From NCBI RefSeq assembly GCF_018599245.1, contig NZ_JAHEVJ010000009.1, positions 62,001 to 126,000 on the forward strand: a stretch of 64,000 bases of DNA, in the 5' to 3' direction. Positions 1 to 8,634 of this stretch are shown here, in pieces (the stretch's first letter is position 1; every line of letters starts with the position of its first letter). A program made the translations under genes and the position numbers. The notes below the pieces were generated by a model, which was not told where the DNA came from, did no database searches, and saw only the letters and a list, made by a program, of their open reading frames with translations. Origin of the DNA: Aliiroseovarius lamellibrachiae (GTDB taxonomy: Bacteria; Pseudomonadota; Alphaproteobacteria; Rhodobacterales; Rhodobacteraceae).

Positions 1-700
1 CAGGAACCGGGTTCAAGTTCAGAGCCTGCATCGCGATCCGACCCAGTTGGGTGCCCGTCACGCGGTTTTTCGTGCCAAACAGCTGTTCCAGCTTGGTCAC
101 CGTGGGTTTGTCTTCCCAACCCAGACCCAGTTGAATGCCGCGCAGCTCGCAATGGCTGAACAGGAATTTCAAACCGTGACGCTTTTCAAGCGGATCACGC
201 AGGATGCGCTGTGATTCCGGGCTGTAAAGGAAGTGATACTGTGCCGCACGTCCCGGGAACATATACGCATAGTCCAGAACATTCAGATATGGTGCGCCAC
301 CCGCCGAGTTTTGGGTCGAAGCGGCATAGATGTCGACGATGCCTTGTTGGGTTTTTTCAACACAGGATGTCTGACCACAAATCTGATTGTCGCCAATGAA
401 TTCGATGCGGATCTCACCGTCTGTGCGGCTTTCCAGATCGCGTGCAAATTCCAAAGCGCCAGCGCGTTCAATCAAGAGGTTGCGCGCGTTAAAGCCCGAG
501 GCCCCGAATTTCAGCGTGTGCTTTGCTGGCTTTGAGAAGCGTTTTTCATAGGTCGATTCTGCAGCGCTTGCGAGGTTTGCAAGGCTCATCGCCCCACCAA
601 AACCGCCTGCCGCCAGAAGCGTCGAGCTCATGCCATATCGGCCTGCGACCCGAAATAAGTCGCGGCGTGTGATGCCACTTAAATTGTTAGATGTACTCAC
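1..700 (-). CDS. TRAP transporter substrate-binding protein (partial, 3' end beyond left edge)
   Basis: Periplasmic solute receptor of a tripartite ATP-independent (TRAP, DctP-family) transporter. The reading frame begins with a GTG at 698-700 preceded by a strong GGAGG (707-711), and about 233 residues are visible before the window ends. The N-terminus carries a twin-arginine signal (TRRDLFRVAG) followed by a small hydrophobic Ala/Gly-rich segment and an Ala-rich cleavage region (ASAAE). The mature part shows the DctP-like pattern of an ER-rich helix after the first strand and a GIVDIY segment. It diverges from the GMC dehydrogenase-xsc-tauZ-pta operon, so it probably brings in that pathway's sulfonate. 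Membrane subunits would lie to the left, outside the window. Family call is confident; substrate is inferred from context. Confidence 0.88.
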   Translation of the reverse strand, partial: MSTSNNLSGITRRDLFRVAGRYGMSSTLLAAGGFGGAMSLANLASAAESTYEKRFSKPAKHTLKFGASGFNARNLLIERAGALEFARDLESRTDGEIRIEFIGDNQICGQTSCVEKTQQGIVDIYAASTQNSAGGAPYLNVLDYAYMFPGRAAQYHFLYSPESQRILRDPLEKRHGLKFLFSHCELRGIQLGLGWEDKPTVTKLEQLFGTKNRVTGTQLGRIAMQALNLNPVP

Positions 701-725
701 GTCTTTCCTCCCTTAGTGCAATTAT

Positions 726-742
726 TGAGACTTGCGGTCTCA
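726..742. promoter_or_regulatory. Inverted repeat in divergent promoter region
   Basis: TGAGAC (726-731) and GTCTCA (737-742) form a perfect 6-bp inverted repeat with a 5-bp spacer. A second repeat, AAGGGA (771-776) and TCCCTT (786-791), follows. Both lie between the divergent TRAP binding-protein gene and the GMC dehydrogenase gene, where an operator for both transcripts would be expected. The cognate regulator is not in the window. Confidence 0.4.
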
Positions 743-816
743 TTAATAGTACTTTAGTGAATGGTGACGCAAGGGAAATTTCAACTCCCTTAAAATGCAA
801 CTGGGAGGAACCGTAT

Positions 817-2430
817 ATGTCGCCGAAAACAGCTGATTTTCTGATAGTTGGCGCAGGATCCGCAGGGTGCGTTCTGGCAAACAGATTAAGCGCAGACCCA
901 GCGAATCGGGTGATTCTTCTGGAAGCTGGCGGGCGCGACATCAATCCCTGGATCCACGTACCGGTTGGATATTTCAAGACACTGCACAATCCCAACACAG
1001 ACTGGTGTTACAAGGCTGAACCCGACGAAGGGCTGAATGGTCGTTCACTGGATTGGCCCCGCGGAAAAACGCTTGGCGGGTCGAGTTCCATCAACGGTCT
1101 GCTTTATGTGCGCGGGCAAAAAGAAGACTATGATCGCTGGGCGCAGCGCGGCAACAAGGGCTGGGGATATGACGATGTCCTTCCCCTGTTCAAACGCTCT
1201 GAATCTTATGAAAAGGGCGAGGATGACTACCATGGTGGCGACGGCGGTCTATCGGTGTCTATGATCCGCGCGAAAACTGATATTTCCCAGGCGTTTATTG
1301 AGGCGGCGATGGAAATGGGTGTTCCGCGCAACTACGATTACAATGGCGAAGATCAGGAAGGTGTCAGCTATTTCCACCAAACTGCCCGCAAGGGTTTTCG
1401 GTGCTCAAGCGCCCGCGCCTTTCTTAACCCGGCCAAGAAGCGCCAAAATCTTGAAGTTATCACCCATGCCCACACGGAATCGCTGATATTTGACCCCAAA
1501 GAACCACGCCGCGTGATTGGTGTGCGGTATTCGAAAAAGGGCCAGACACATGAGGTATTCCTTAATCCCGGTGGTGAAGTCATCCTGTCGGCCGGCGCGA
1601 TTGGATCCCCTCAGCTCTTAGAGCTCTCCGGCATCGGTCGGGGGGATGTCCTGCAAAAAGCCGGTGTCGAGGTCAGGCATGAACTTCCCGGTGTGGGCGA
1701 GAACCTACAGGATCATTTGCAAATTCGTCTGATCTATGAGGTCAACGCACAAACGCTGAACGACGCCATAAACCGGTTCGTGCCGCGCATGGGCATTGGG
1801 CTTAACTATGTTCTGTTTCGCAAGGGACCGATGAGTTTGGGTGCCAGCCAAGTCTGTGTTTTTGCCAAATCTATGGAAGGGTTGGACACGCCCGACATTC
1901 AATTCCACTTCCAACCCCTTAGCGCCGATAAGCCAGGTATCGAGATGCATCCGTTTTCGGGAATTACCTCTTCGGTGTGTCAGTTGCGGCCTGAAAGCCG
2001 TGGGCATATTCATATCGCGTCACCAAATGCGATGGATTACCCCAAGATCGTGCCCAATTATCTGTCGGCCACAGCAGATCAGCTTTGTGCCATTCGCGCC
2101 GTCAAATTTGCACGGGCAATGACCAAAACCAAGGCGCTCAGCCCTTACATCGTCCGCGAACATGTGCCGTCAAACAATCCGCAGACGGATGAGGAATTGC
2201 TGCAATGTGCCCGCGACATCAGCCAGACCATTTATCACCCGACCAGCACATGCCGCATGGGCAATGATAGCATGGCGGTTGTTGATGACCGTTTGCGTGT
2301 TCACGGCATCAAAGGGCTGCGGGTCGCGGATGCGTCGATCATGCCCGATATTGTGTCCGGCAACACCAATGCCCCAGCCATCATGATTGGCGAAAAGGCC
2401 AGCGACATGATCCTGGAAGATCGGCGCTGA
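817..2430 (+). CDS. GMC-family FAD dehydrogenase, possible isethionate dehydrogenase (IseJ-like)
   Basis: A 537-residue glucose-methanol-choline oxidoreductase resembling choline dehydrogenase. The ATG at 817 is chosen over upstream in-frame codons because it follows GGGAGGAA (803-810) and places the FAD dinucleotide motif VGAGSAGCVLANRL near residue 10. The PRGKTLGGSSSING signature and the C-terminal catalytic His/Asn pair (YHPTSTCRMG, SGNTNAP) are present. There is no signal peptide. The gene is followed after 54 bp by xsc. Known IseJ-type isethionate dehydrogenases are flavoproteins of this kind and make sulfoacetaldehyde, the substrate of Xsc, so the neighbourhood suggests isethionate oxidation. 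Choline-type or other alcohol specificity cannot be excluded from sequence alone. A paralogue lies at 38890-40497. Confidence 0.9.
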   Translation: MSPKTADFLIVGAGSAGCVLANRLSADPANRVILLEAGGRDINPWIHVPVGYFKTLHNPNTDWCYKAEPDEGLNGRSLDWPRGKTLGGSSSINGLLYVRGQKEDYDRWAQRGNKGWGYDDVLPLFKRSESYEKGEDDYHGGDGGLSVSMIRAKTDISQAFIEAAMEMGVPRNYDYNGEDQEGVSYFHQTARKGFRCSSARAFLNPAKKRQNLEVITHAHTESLIFDPKEPRRVIGVRYSKKGQTHEVFLNPGGEVILSAGAIGSPQLLELSGIGRGDVLQKAGVEVRHELPGVGENLQDHLQIRLIYEVNAQTLNDAINRFVPRMGIGLNYVLFRKGPMSLGASQVCVFAKSMEGLDTPDIQFHFQPLSADKPGIEMHPFSGITSSVCQLRPESRGHIHIASPNAMDYPKIVPNYLSATADQLCAIRAVKFARAMTKTKALSPYIVREHVPSNNPQTDEELLQCARDISQTIYHPTSTCRMGNDSMAVVDDRLRVHGIKGLRVADASIMPDIVSGNTNAPAIMIGEKASDMILEDRR

Positions 2431-2484
2431 TCGCCGAAAACCCGAACCCCATTCTCACATACAATCCTAACAGGAGACGTAATC

Positions 2485-4266
2485 ATGAAGATGACGACCG
2501 AAGAAGCTTTCGTCAAAGTCCTACAAATGCACGGCATCGATAACGCTTTTGGCATTATTGGCTCTGCCATGATGCCTATTTCTGACCTTTTTCCCGCCGC
2601 GGGGATCAAGTTTTTTGACTGCGCCCATGAATGCAACGCGGGTATGATGGCCGATGGGTTCACGCGCGCCTCGGGTGACATGTCGATGATGGTTGCGCAG
2701 AACGGCCCCGGCATCACCAGCTTGGTCACACCGATCAAAACCGCGTATTGGAACCACACGCCGCTTTTGGTGGTGACGCCGCAAGCTGCCAACAAGACCC
2801 TTGGTCAGGGTGGCTTTCAGGAAGTTGAACAAATGGCGCTGTTGGAAGATATGGTCGCCTATCAGGAAGAGGTGCGTGACCCGTCGCGCATGGCCGAAGT
2901 ACTCAACCGAGTGATCCTGCAAGCCAAACGCGCCAGTGCACCGGCGCAAATCAACATTCCGCGTGACTACTGGACACAGGTGATCGATATCGATCTGCCG
3001 GCTGTGGTCGAGTTTGAACGCCCTGCCGGTGGTGAAAACGCCGTGGCTGAAGCCGCCAAACTGCTGTCAGAGGCGAAATTTCCGGTCATTCTGAACGGTG
3101 CTGGCGTGGTGCTGGGGGATGCGATCGGCGACTCGATGGCGCTGGCTGAACAACTGACAGCGCCGGTCTGTGTGGGGTATCAACACAACGACGCCTTCCC
3201 GGGCAATCACCCTCTTTTTGCAGGCCCGTTGGGGTACAACGGATCAAAGGCAGGAATGGAGCTGATCTCGAAGGCTGATGTTGTATTGGCCCTTGGCACC
3301 CGCTTGAACCCATTCTCGACACTTCCCGGATACGGCATTGATTACTGGCCGTCAGACGCCAAGATCATTCAGGTCGACATCAACCCCGATCGGATTGGCC
3401 TTACCAAACGTGTCTCGGTCGGTATTATTGGCGATTCCAAGAAAGTGGCACAGAGCATCTTGGCCCAGCTCGCGGACGGCGCGGGTGATGCCGGGCGGCA
3501 GAAGCGGAAAGACGCCATCGCAGAAACCAAGTCACGTTGGGCGCAGGAACTGACGTCGATGGATCACGAAGACGATGATCCGGGCACCACTTGGAACGAA
3601 CGTGCCCGGGATCGGGAACCCGGAAAAATGAGCCCGCGCATGGCGTGGCGTGCGATCCAATCCGCATTGCCGAAAGAGGCGATTATCTCGTCTGATATTG
3701 GCAACAATTGTGCCATCGGCAACGCCTATCCATCGTTTGAAGAAGGCCGTAAATATCTTGCACCCGGTTTGTTTGGCCCTTGCGGTTATGGGTTCCCCGC
3801 GATCTGCGGCGCAAAGATCGCCTGCCCTGATACCCCTGTGGTTGGGTTTGCCGGTGATGGGGCGTTCGGCATTTCGATGAATGAGATGGTTTCAGTCAAT
3901 CGCGACGACTGGCCCGCAATCACCATGGTGATCTTTCGCAACTACCAATGGGGGGCCGAAAAGCGGAACACCACATTGTGGTTCGACGACAACTTTGTCG
4001 GCACTGAGCTGTCCAAGGAGGTCAGCTATGCCGGTATCGCACGCGCCTGTGGCGTCGAAGGTGTGGCCGTGGCCTCGATGGATGAATTGACAGATGAGTT
4101 GGACAAAGCCGTCAAACGTCAGATGAACGAGGGCAAGACAACCTTCATCGAGATTTTGTTGAACCAAGAACTGGGCGAACCTTTCCGTCGCGATGCGATG
4201 AAAAAGCCAGTCGCGGTGGCGGGCATCAATGCGGCCGATATGCGCCCCAACAACCGCGCGACCTAA
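2485..4266 (+). CDS. xsc: Sulfoacetaldehyde acetyltransferase (Xsc)
   Basis: Thiamine-diphosphate enzyme that converts sulfoacetaldehyde plus phosphate into acetyl phosphate and sulfite. The protein has 593 residues, the usual length. The N-terminal PYR domain starts MTTEEAFVKVLQMHGIDNAF and contains the cofactor-activating Glu in FDCAHECNAGMMADG. The C-terminal PP domain has the GDG...N metal/ThDP motif (GFAGDGAFGISMNE ... FRNYQWGAEK), including the YQWGAEKRN segment typical of Xsc. An AGGAGA box sits 8-13 bp before the ATG. It lies between a GMC dehydrogenase and tauZ-pta, the standard order for C2-sulfonate dissimilation in Rhodobacterales. No taurine-specific genes (tpa, tauXY, tauABC) are adjacent, so sulfoacetaldehyde probably does not come from taurine here. 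Confidence 0.96.
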   Translation: MKMTTEEAFVKVLQMHGIDNAFGIIGSAMMPISDLFPAAGIKFFDCAHECNAGMMADGFTRASGDMSMMVAQNGPGITSLVTPIKTAYWNHTPLLVVTPQAANKTLGQGGFQEVEQMALLEDMVAYQEEVRDPSRMAEVLNRVILQAKRASAPAQINIPRDYWTQVIDIDLPAVVEFERPAGGENAVAEAAKLLSEAKFPVILNGAGVVLGDAIGDSMALAEQLTAPVCVGYQHNDAFPGNHPLFAGPLGYNGSKAGMELISKADVVLALGTRLNPFSTLPGYGIDYWPSDAKIIQVDINPDRIGLTKRVSVGIIGDSKKVAQSILAQLADGAGDAGRQKRKDAIAETKSRWAQELTSMDHEDDDPGTTWNERARDREPGKMSPRMAWRAIQSALPKEAIISSDIGNNCAIGNAYPSFEEGRKYLAPGLFGPCGYGFPAICGAKIACPDTPVVGFAGDGAFGISMNEMVSVNRDDWPAITMVIFRNYQWGAEKRNTTLWFDDNFVGTELSKEVSYAGIARACGVEGVAVASMDELTDELDKAVKRQMNEGKTTFIEILLNQELGEPFRRDAMKKPVAVAGINAADMRPNNRAT

Positions 4267-4273
4267 TCAAAAC

Positions 4274-4314
4274 GTCTGGGCCAATGGCCCAGACCCCTCC
4301 CCCTCAAAAGGGGG
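4274..4314 (+). other. Two tandem intercistronic hairpins between xsc and tauZ
   Basis: GTCTGGGCC (4274-4282), loop AAT, GGCCCAGAC (4286-4294) forms a perfect 9-bp stem. It is followed by CCCCC (4299-4303) and GGGGG (4310-4314) as a shorter stem. No T-run follows either, so they look more like an mRNA-stabilising or partial-termination element that would raise xsc expression over tauZ-pta than a full terminator. Confidence 0.6.
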
Positions 4315-4339
4315 CATCTACTCTATAAAGGTATGACCA

Positions 4340-5380
4340 ATGCCGGCGACAATTGCCTCAAGATACTCACTACCTGCTATAACGGCGTTTGCCCGACTGA
4401 ATGGCCGCGGTTTCCTTGTTTCCGTTGTCCTTGCTGCGGCGGCCAAATTCCTTTCTGAGCATTATGGTGCACCTGCCATGTTGATGGCGCTTCTGCTGGG
4501 GATCGCCTTTCACTTTCTCGCTGAGGAAGACGGCAACAGTTGCAAGCCCGGTATCGAGTTTACCGCCCGAACGGTTCTGCGCATTGGCGTGGCTCTTTTG
4601 GGCGCGCGCATCAGTGTCGAGTTGATGATCGGCCTTGGTCCTCGGTTGATCGCCGTGGTGATTGCCGGCGTTTTCCTGACCATTCTGTTTGGCCTGGCGG
4701 CGGCGCGCCTTTTGGGCCGGGGTTGGCGGTTCGGCCTGTTGACAGGTGGGTCAGTGGCGATTTGCGGGGCATCTGCGGCAATGGCAATATCTGCTGTGTT
4801 GCCCAAGAACGAGCATTCCGAGCGCAACCTCATTTTCACGGTTCTTGCGGTCACGGTGATGTCCACCATCGCCATGATTGTTTACCCGCTGCTGACAGAG
4901 TTTCATGAGTTCAACGACGAAGTGTCCGGCGTCTTTCTTGGTGGCACGATCCACGATGTTGCACAGGTTGTGGGCGCGGGTTTTTCGGTTTCGAACGAGA
5001 CCGGCGAGGTCGCGACGCTTGTCAAACTCATCCGGGTTGCAATGCTGGCCCCCGTGGTGCTGGTGATCTCGGTGCTTGTGCGCCGTCACGTCGAAGAAGG
5101 TGATACAAATGGCAAACGCCCTCCGGTGCTTCCCACCTTCGTGATTGGCTTTCTGATTTTCGCAACGCTGAATTCCCTTGGGCTGATCCCGACCATTGCT
5201 ATCGAAACAATGTCGTCGCTCAGCCGCTGGGCTTTGCTGATCTCAATCGCCGCGGTCGGCATGAAGACCTCGCTTAAGCGGATACTGGATGTCGGCGGTC
5301 AGGCGATTGCCCTGATCGTTGCGGAAACGCTGTTCATCGCCCTGTTTGTCCTTCTTGGCGTCACCCTTTTGGGCCATTGA
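4340..5380 (+). CDS. tauZ: Putative sulfite/sulfate exporter, YeiH/TauZ family
   Basis: A 346-residue integral membrane protein with about ten hydrophobic segments, of the YeiH (Cons_hypoth698, formerly UPF0324) family. Recognisable stretches are the early GIAFHFL segment, the GGSVAICGASAAMA segment in the middle, and the GTIHDVAQVVGAG motif. Members placed between xsc and pta are called TauZ and are thought to export sulfite or sulfate released by Xsc; that role is inferred from context in the family, not shown here. The gene starts 73 bp after xsc, downstream of two hairpins, and ends 10 bp before pta, so it belongs to the same transcript. Confidence 0.88.
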   Translation: MPATIASRYSLPAITAFARLNGRGFLVSVVLAAAAKFLSEHYGAPAMLMALLLGIAFHFLAEEDGNSCKPGIEFTARTVLRIGVALLGARISVELMIGLGPRLIAVVIAGVFLTILFGLAAARLLGRGWRFGLLTGGSVAICGASAAMAISAVLPKNEHSERNLIFTVLAVTVMSTIAMIVYPLLTEFHEFNDEVSGVFLGGTIHDVAQVVGAGFSVSNETGEVATLVKLIRVAMLAPVVLVISVLVRRHVEEGDTNGKRPPVLPTFVIGFLIFATLNSLGLIPTIAIETMSSLSRWALLISIAAVGMKTSLKRILDVGGQAIALIVAETLFIALFVLLGVTLLGH

Positions 5381-5390
5381 AAGGACCAAC

Positions 5391-6389
5391 ATGAAACCCC
5401 TCGAAATGCTCTTGAAAAACGCGGCACGCTCGCAGAAGAAAATTGTCCTGAGCGAGGGCAGCGACCCCCGAGCGGTCCAAGCCGCAATAGATGCGCGCAG
5501 GCATGGCATCGCCAGGATTGTGTTGGTTGGGTCCGAACAGGAAATCCTTAGCCAATACGCCGTTGCCGGTGCTGAACCAGATAAAGGTATCGAGATCCAT
5601 GACCCGGCCACATCGCCGCTTTTGGATGAACTGGCGCGGACATTCTATGAACGCCGCCGGCACAAAGGGGTGTCCCTGGATGATGCGCGTCGCGCAGCGA
5701 AGACGCCTCATGTTTACGCGGCACTTCTGGTCAAGACCGGCCACGCCGATGGCACCGTGGGCGGCGCAGTGGCGACCACTGCCGAAATTGTACGCACCGC
5801 GATCCAGGTGATCGGCACCAAGCCGGATTCCAAACTGGTGTCGTCCTTTTTTCTTATGCTGTTTTGCCAGTCACACCATATCAAAAAGGGCGCTCACGTC
5901 TTCGCTGACAGTGGTCTGGTTGTGGACCCCACGGCTGAGGAAATGGCCCTAATTGCCCAAGCTTCGGCTGACAGCTTTAAGACCTTGACCGGCGAGATCC
6001 CGCGTGTTGCGATGCTATCTTTCTCGACCCACGGAAGCGCAGCGCACGACAAGGTCTCGAAAGTAATTACAGCCACCGCGCTTGCACAAAAGGCCGACCC
6101 ATCGCTGATGATTGACGGAGAGTTGCAATTTGATGCCGCCTTTGTGCCGGATGTCGCGGCGCAAAAAGCCAACGCCTCGCCGCTAGGTGGCGATGCCAAC
6201 GTATTTGTTTTTCCCAACCTCGAAAGCGGCAATATCGCCTATAAAATTGCTCAGCGTGTCGGTGGAGCAATCGCAATCGGCCCTGTCCTTCAAGGGCTGG
6301 AAAAGCCCGCAAATGATCTTTCGCGGGGATGCACCGCAGAAGACATGCTGCACATGATTGCCGTTACAGCCGCTCAGGTAGAGACGTAA
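5391..6389 (+). CDS. pta: Phosphate acetyltransferase
   Basis: Converts the acetyl phosphate made by Xsc into acetyl-CoA. The 332-residue protein is the short single-domain (PTA_PTB) form, without the N-terminal regulatory region of enterobacterial Pta. The start is the ATG at 5391, 10 bp after the tauZ stop with an AAGGA box at 5381-5385; a longer open frame upstream lies inside tauZ and is discounted. Typical segments include IVLSEGSDPRAVQAA, the GTVGGAVATTAEIVRTA region, and the C-terminal ANVFVFPNLESGNIAYK. It closes the xsc-tauZ-pta unit. Confidence 0.95.
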   Translation: MKPLEMLLKNAARSQKKIVLSEGSDPRAVQAAIDARRHGIARIVLVGSEQEILSQYAVAGAEPDKGIEIHDPATSPLLDELARTFYERRRHKGVSLDDARRAAKTPHVYAALLVKTGHADGTVGGAVATTAEIVRTAIQVIGTKPDSKLVSSFFLMLFCQSHHIKKGAHVFADSGLVVDPTAEEMALIAQASADSFKTLTGEIPRVAMLSFSTHGSAAHDKVSKVITATALAQKADPSLMIDGELQFDAAFVPDVAAQKANASPLGGDANVFVFPNLESGNIAYKIAQRVGGAIAIGPVLQGLEKPANDLSRGCTAEDMLHMIAVTAAQVET

Positions 6390-6618
6390 GATATACAATC
6401 AGAATTGCTTTGCTAATTCATCCATATGGCCGTCCTGTTTTCAATAACCCATGCGGTGCTGTCACGTTAGCTTCTTGGCGATTGCCAATAAAGCGAGTTG
6501 GGCTTGGCCGCATGTGATGATAACATCGCCCATGCCCGACAAGCGCCATTGATACCCGCCGGAAATCATTGCCCACGTTGTGTCGCAGTACGTCCGGTTC
6601 AAGTCACCGAACGCTTAG

Positions 6619-7680
6619 TCAGCGCAACCGCTTTTCCGTTTTGGCATCAAAGAACATGCAGTTTTCATCGTCAAAACTGACAATGACGGAACAGCCTTCA
6701 GGCAAGGTATCTTCTTCCCGGTTCTCCACAATGATCTTCTCACCATTCCCCGCGATCAGGTAATCGTAGGAAACGCCCCCCAGCCGTTCACGCAGATCCA
6801 GCACGGCCGCGCCATCACCCGTTTTGATACCAAGATGTTGCGGACGAATACCAACCAGAACGGTACTGCCTTCTGAAGGAAGGGCCACACTGGTGACGAT
6901 TTCGCGCGCGCCCAGAGAGGGCACAATAACCTTGCCGCCCTGCACAATGCCTTTAAGGAAATTCATGCTGGGGGAGCCAATGAATCCAGCTACAAATTTA
7001 TTGTCGGGATTATTGTAAAGTTCCATCGGGCTTCCGACTTGCTCGATCCGCCCTGCACGCAGGACCACGATCTTGTCGGCGAGCGTCATCGCCTCAACCT
7101 GATCATGGGTTACATAAATCATCGTCGCGCCAATTTCCTTGTGCAGCCGAGCAATCTCGACCCGCATGTCCACACGCAACTCGGCATCGAGGTTCGAAAG
7201 CGGTTCGTCAAACAAGAACACTTCGGGTCCACGCACAATGGCCCGACCGATTGCAACGCGCTGTCGTTGACCGCCAGACAGCGCCTTGGGCTTGCGCTTG
7301 AGGTAATCATCCAGCTGCAGGATTCGGCTGGCCTCTCCCACCTTCGCCTGGATTTCGGCCTTGGGGTGACCATTCATCTTCAGGCCAAACCCCATGTTTT
7401 CCTCAACCGACATATGCGGATAAAGCGCATAGGTCTGGAACACCATCGCCACGCCCCGTTCGGATGCATCGATGTGGGTCACGTCGCGGGCGCCGATGTG
7501 AATTTCGCCGTCTGAGGTTTCTTCCAAACCGGCAATCATCCGCAACAGGGTGGATTTGCCACAGCCTGACGGACCGACAAAGACACAGAATTCACCATTG
7601 TCGATTTCAAGGTCGACACCATGAATGACCTGCACATCGCCATAGCGTTTGATGGCCTGATTTAGGGTGACTCCGGACAT
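6619..7680 (-). CDS. Sugar ABC transporter ATP-binding protein (UgpC/MalK type)
   Basis: A 353-residue ATPase of the carbohydrate CUT1 family. Walker A is GPSGCGKST, the signature is LSGGQRQR, and Walker B is [12 protein letters not shown] followed by the D-loop and a switch His (THDQ). A C-terminal OB/TOBE regulatory domain is present. The ATG at 7680 is preferred because GGAGAA precedes it. The gene sits 20 bp downstream of the IclR gene on the minus strand, while the matching binding protein and permeases lie divergently at 8635-11771, so it most likely energises that importer. Separation of the ATPase from its permeases on the opposite strand is slightly unusual but common in Rhodobacterales sugar regulons. 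The 229 bp between it and pta hold no gene I could support. Confidence 0.93.
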   Translation of the reverse strand: MSGVTLNQAIKRYGDVQVIHGVDLEIDNGEFCVFVGPSGCGKSTLLRMIAGLEETSDGEIHIGARDVTHIDASERGVAMVFQTYALYPHMSVEENMGFGLKMNGHPKAEIQAKVGEASRILQLDDYLKRKPKALSGGQRQRVAIGRAIVRGPEVFLFDEPLSNLDAELRVDMRVEIARLHKEIGATMIYVTHDQVEAMTLADKIVVLRAGRIEQVGSPMELYNNPDNKFVAGFIGSPSMNFLKGIVQGGKVIVPSLGAREIVTSVALPSEGSTVLVGIRPQHLGIKTGDGAAVLDLRERLGGVSYDYLIAGNGEKIIVENREEDTLPEGCSVIVSFDDENCMFFDAKTEKRLR

Positions 7681-7700
7681 GTGTTTCTCTCCGTTGGGAT

Positions 7701-8480
7701 TTATGCGGGAAATTGCCAATGCGTGGCTTCGGCCCCGATCTTTTCTGCGGTTTCCAGAAGGGGTGCGCGGAACGCGTCCAGGCCTTCCAGGGTGTGGCGG
7801 GTGGTTGAGGTGGCAATCGACAGCGCGCCAATCACCCGTCCGTTGGAAGACAGGACGGGGGCTGCGATAGAAATGATGCCTTCCTCATGTTCTTCACGGT
7901 CATAGGCGATGCCGCTGACCTGAATTTGCTCCAGCTCATCTTCGAGTGAGGCGACATCAGTGATCGTGGCGGGGGTATATTTAAAATAGGCCTGCTGCAG
8001 CATAGCCAGCTGCAGTCGCTTCGGAGCCAGAAAAGCCAGCATCGCCTTCCCGACGCCGGTGCAATAGGCCGGGGCGATCTTGCCAACCTGGGCTAATGTT
8101 TCAAACCGGTCAGTCGCCTGCAACTTATCAACAAATAGAACCTGCCCCTGATCAATTTGCGCAAGGTGCACGGTTTCGCCCACGTCGGCGACCAACGTCT
8201 CAATGAATGGCCGCGCGATTGGCGCAAGCGACGCGGTTTTCCAGGCCGCATGGGCAAGCCGCATAAGCCGCCCCCCGAGCGAATAAGTCCCATTGCCATC
8301 ATTGAATTCCAGCATGTGCTGATTCGTCAGAGTTTGCAGAAGGCGATAGGACGTCGCCTTTGGATGGGGAGACTTCACAAGAATATCCGTAAAGCGAACA
8401 GGGCGACCAAACTCGGCCACAAGGTCTAGCATTTCCAATGCTTTACCAACTGTCCCATCTGATTTCGTAGCTGCAGTCAT
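7701..8480 (-). CDS. IclR-family transcriptional regulator
   Basis: A 259-residue regulator with an N-terminal winged helix ([29 protein letters not shown]) and the C-terminal IclR effector domain ([36 protein letters not shown]). The ATG at 8480 is chosen since AAGGA lies 7 bp upstream; an in-frame ATG 39 bp further upstream lacks this. It is transcribed away from the galactoside operon and shares a 154-bp promoter region with it, so it is the probable local regulator of both the ATPase and the 8.6-21.6 kb operon. The inducer is likely a galactose-pathway intermediate, by inference only. Confidence 0.93.
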   Translation of the reverse strand: MTAATKSDGTVGKALEMLDLVAEFGRPVRFTDILVKSPHPKATSYRLLQTLTNQHMLEFNDGNGTYSLGGRLMRLAHAAWKTASLAPIARPFIETLVADVGETVHLAQIDQGQVLFVDKLQATDRFETLAQVGKIAPAYCTGVGKAMLAFLAPKRLQLAMLQQAYFKYTPATITDVASLEDELEQIQVSGIAYDREEHEEGIISIAAPVLSSNGRVIGALSIATSTTRHTLEGLDAFRAPLLETAEKIGAEATHWQFPA

Positions 8481-8574
8481 TTGCAATTCCTTCCCACCCC
8501 CAAGGGCCTCTCGCCCCATGAGACTGTTGACATCGTTAACTTCTCACGGCAGTATTTTCAATAGTTGAGATTTA

Positions 8575-8591
8575 GTTTCATTATTTGAAAC
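8575..8591. promoter_or_regulatory. Candidate IclR operator (palindrome) upstream of galactoside operon
   Basis: GTTTCA (8575-8580) and TGAAAC (8586-8591) form a perfect 6-bp inverted repeat around TTATT. A looser copy, TTTTCAATAGTTGAGA, lies just upstream at about 8556-8571. Both sit between the IclR gene and the divergent sugar-binding protein gene, 44 bp before its ATG, where an IclR-type repressor would overlap the promoter. Confidence 0.5.
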
Positions 8592-8634
8592 CTGAAGTCA
8601 ACACCGAATTACGCGGAACAAAAGGGAGGAAACC

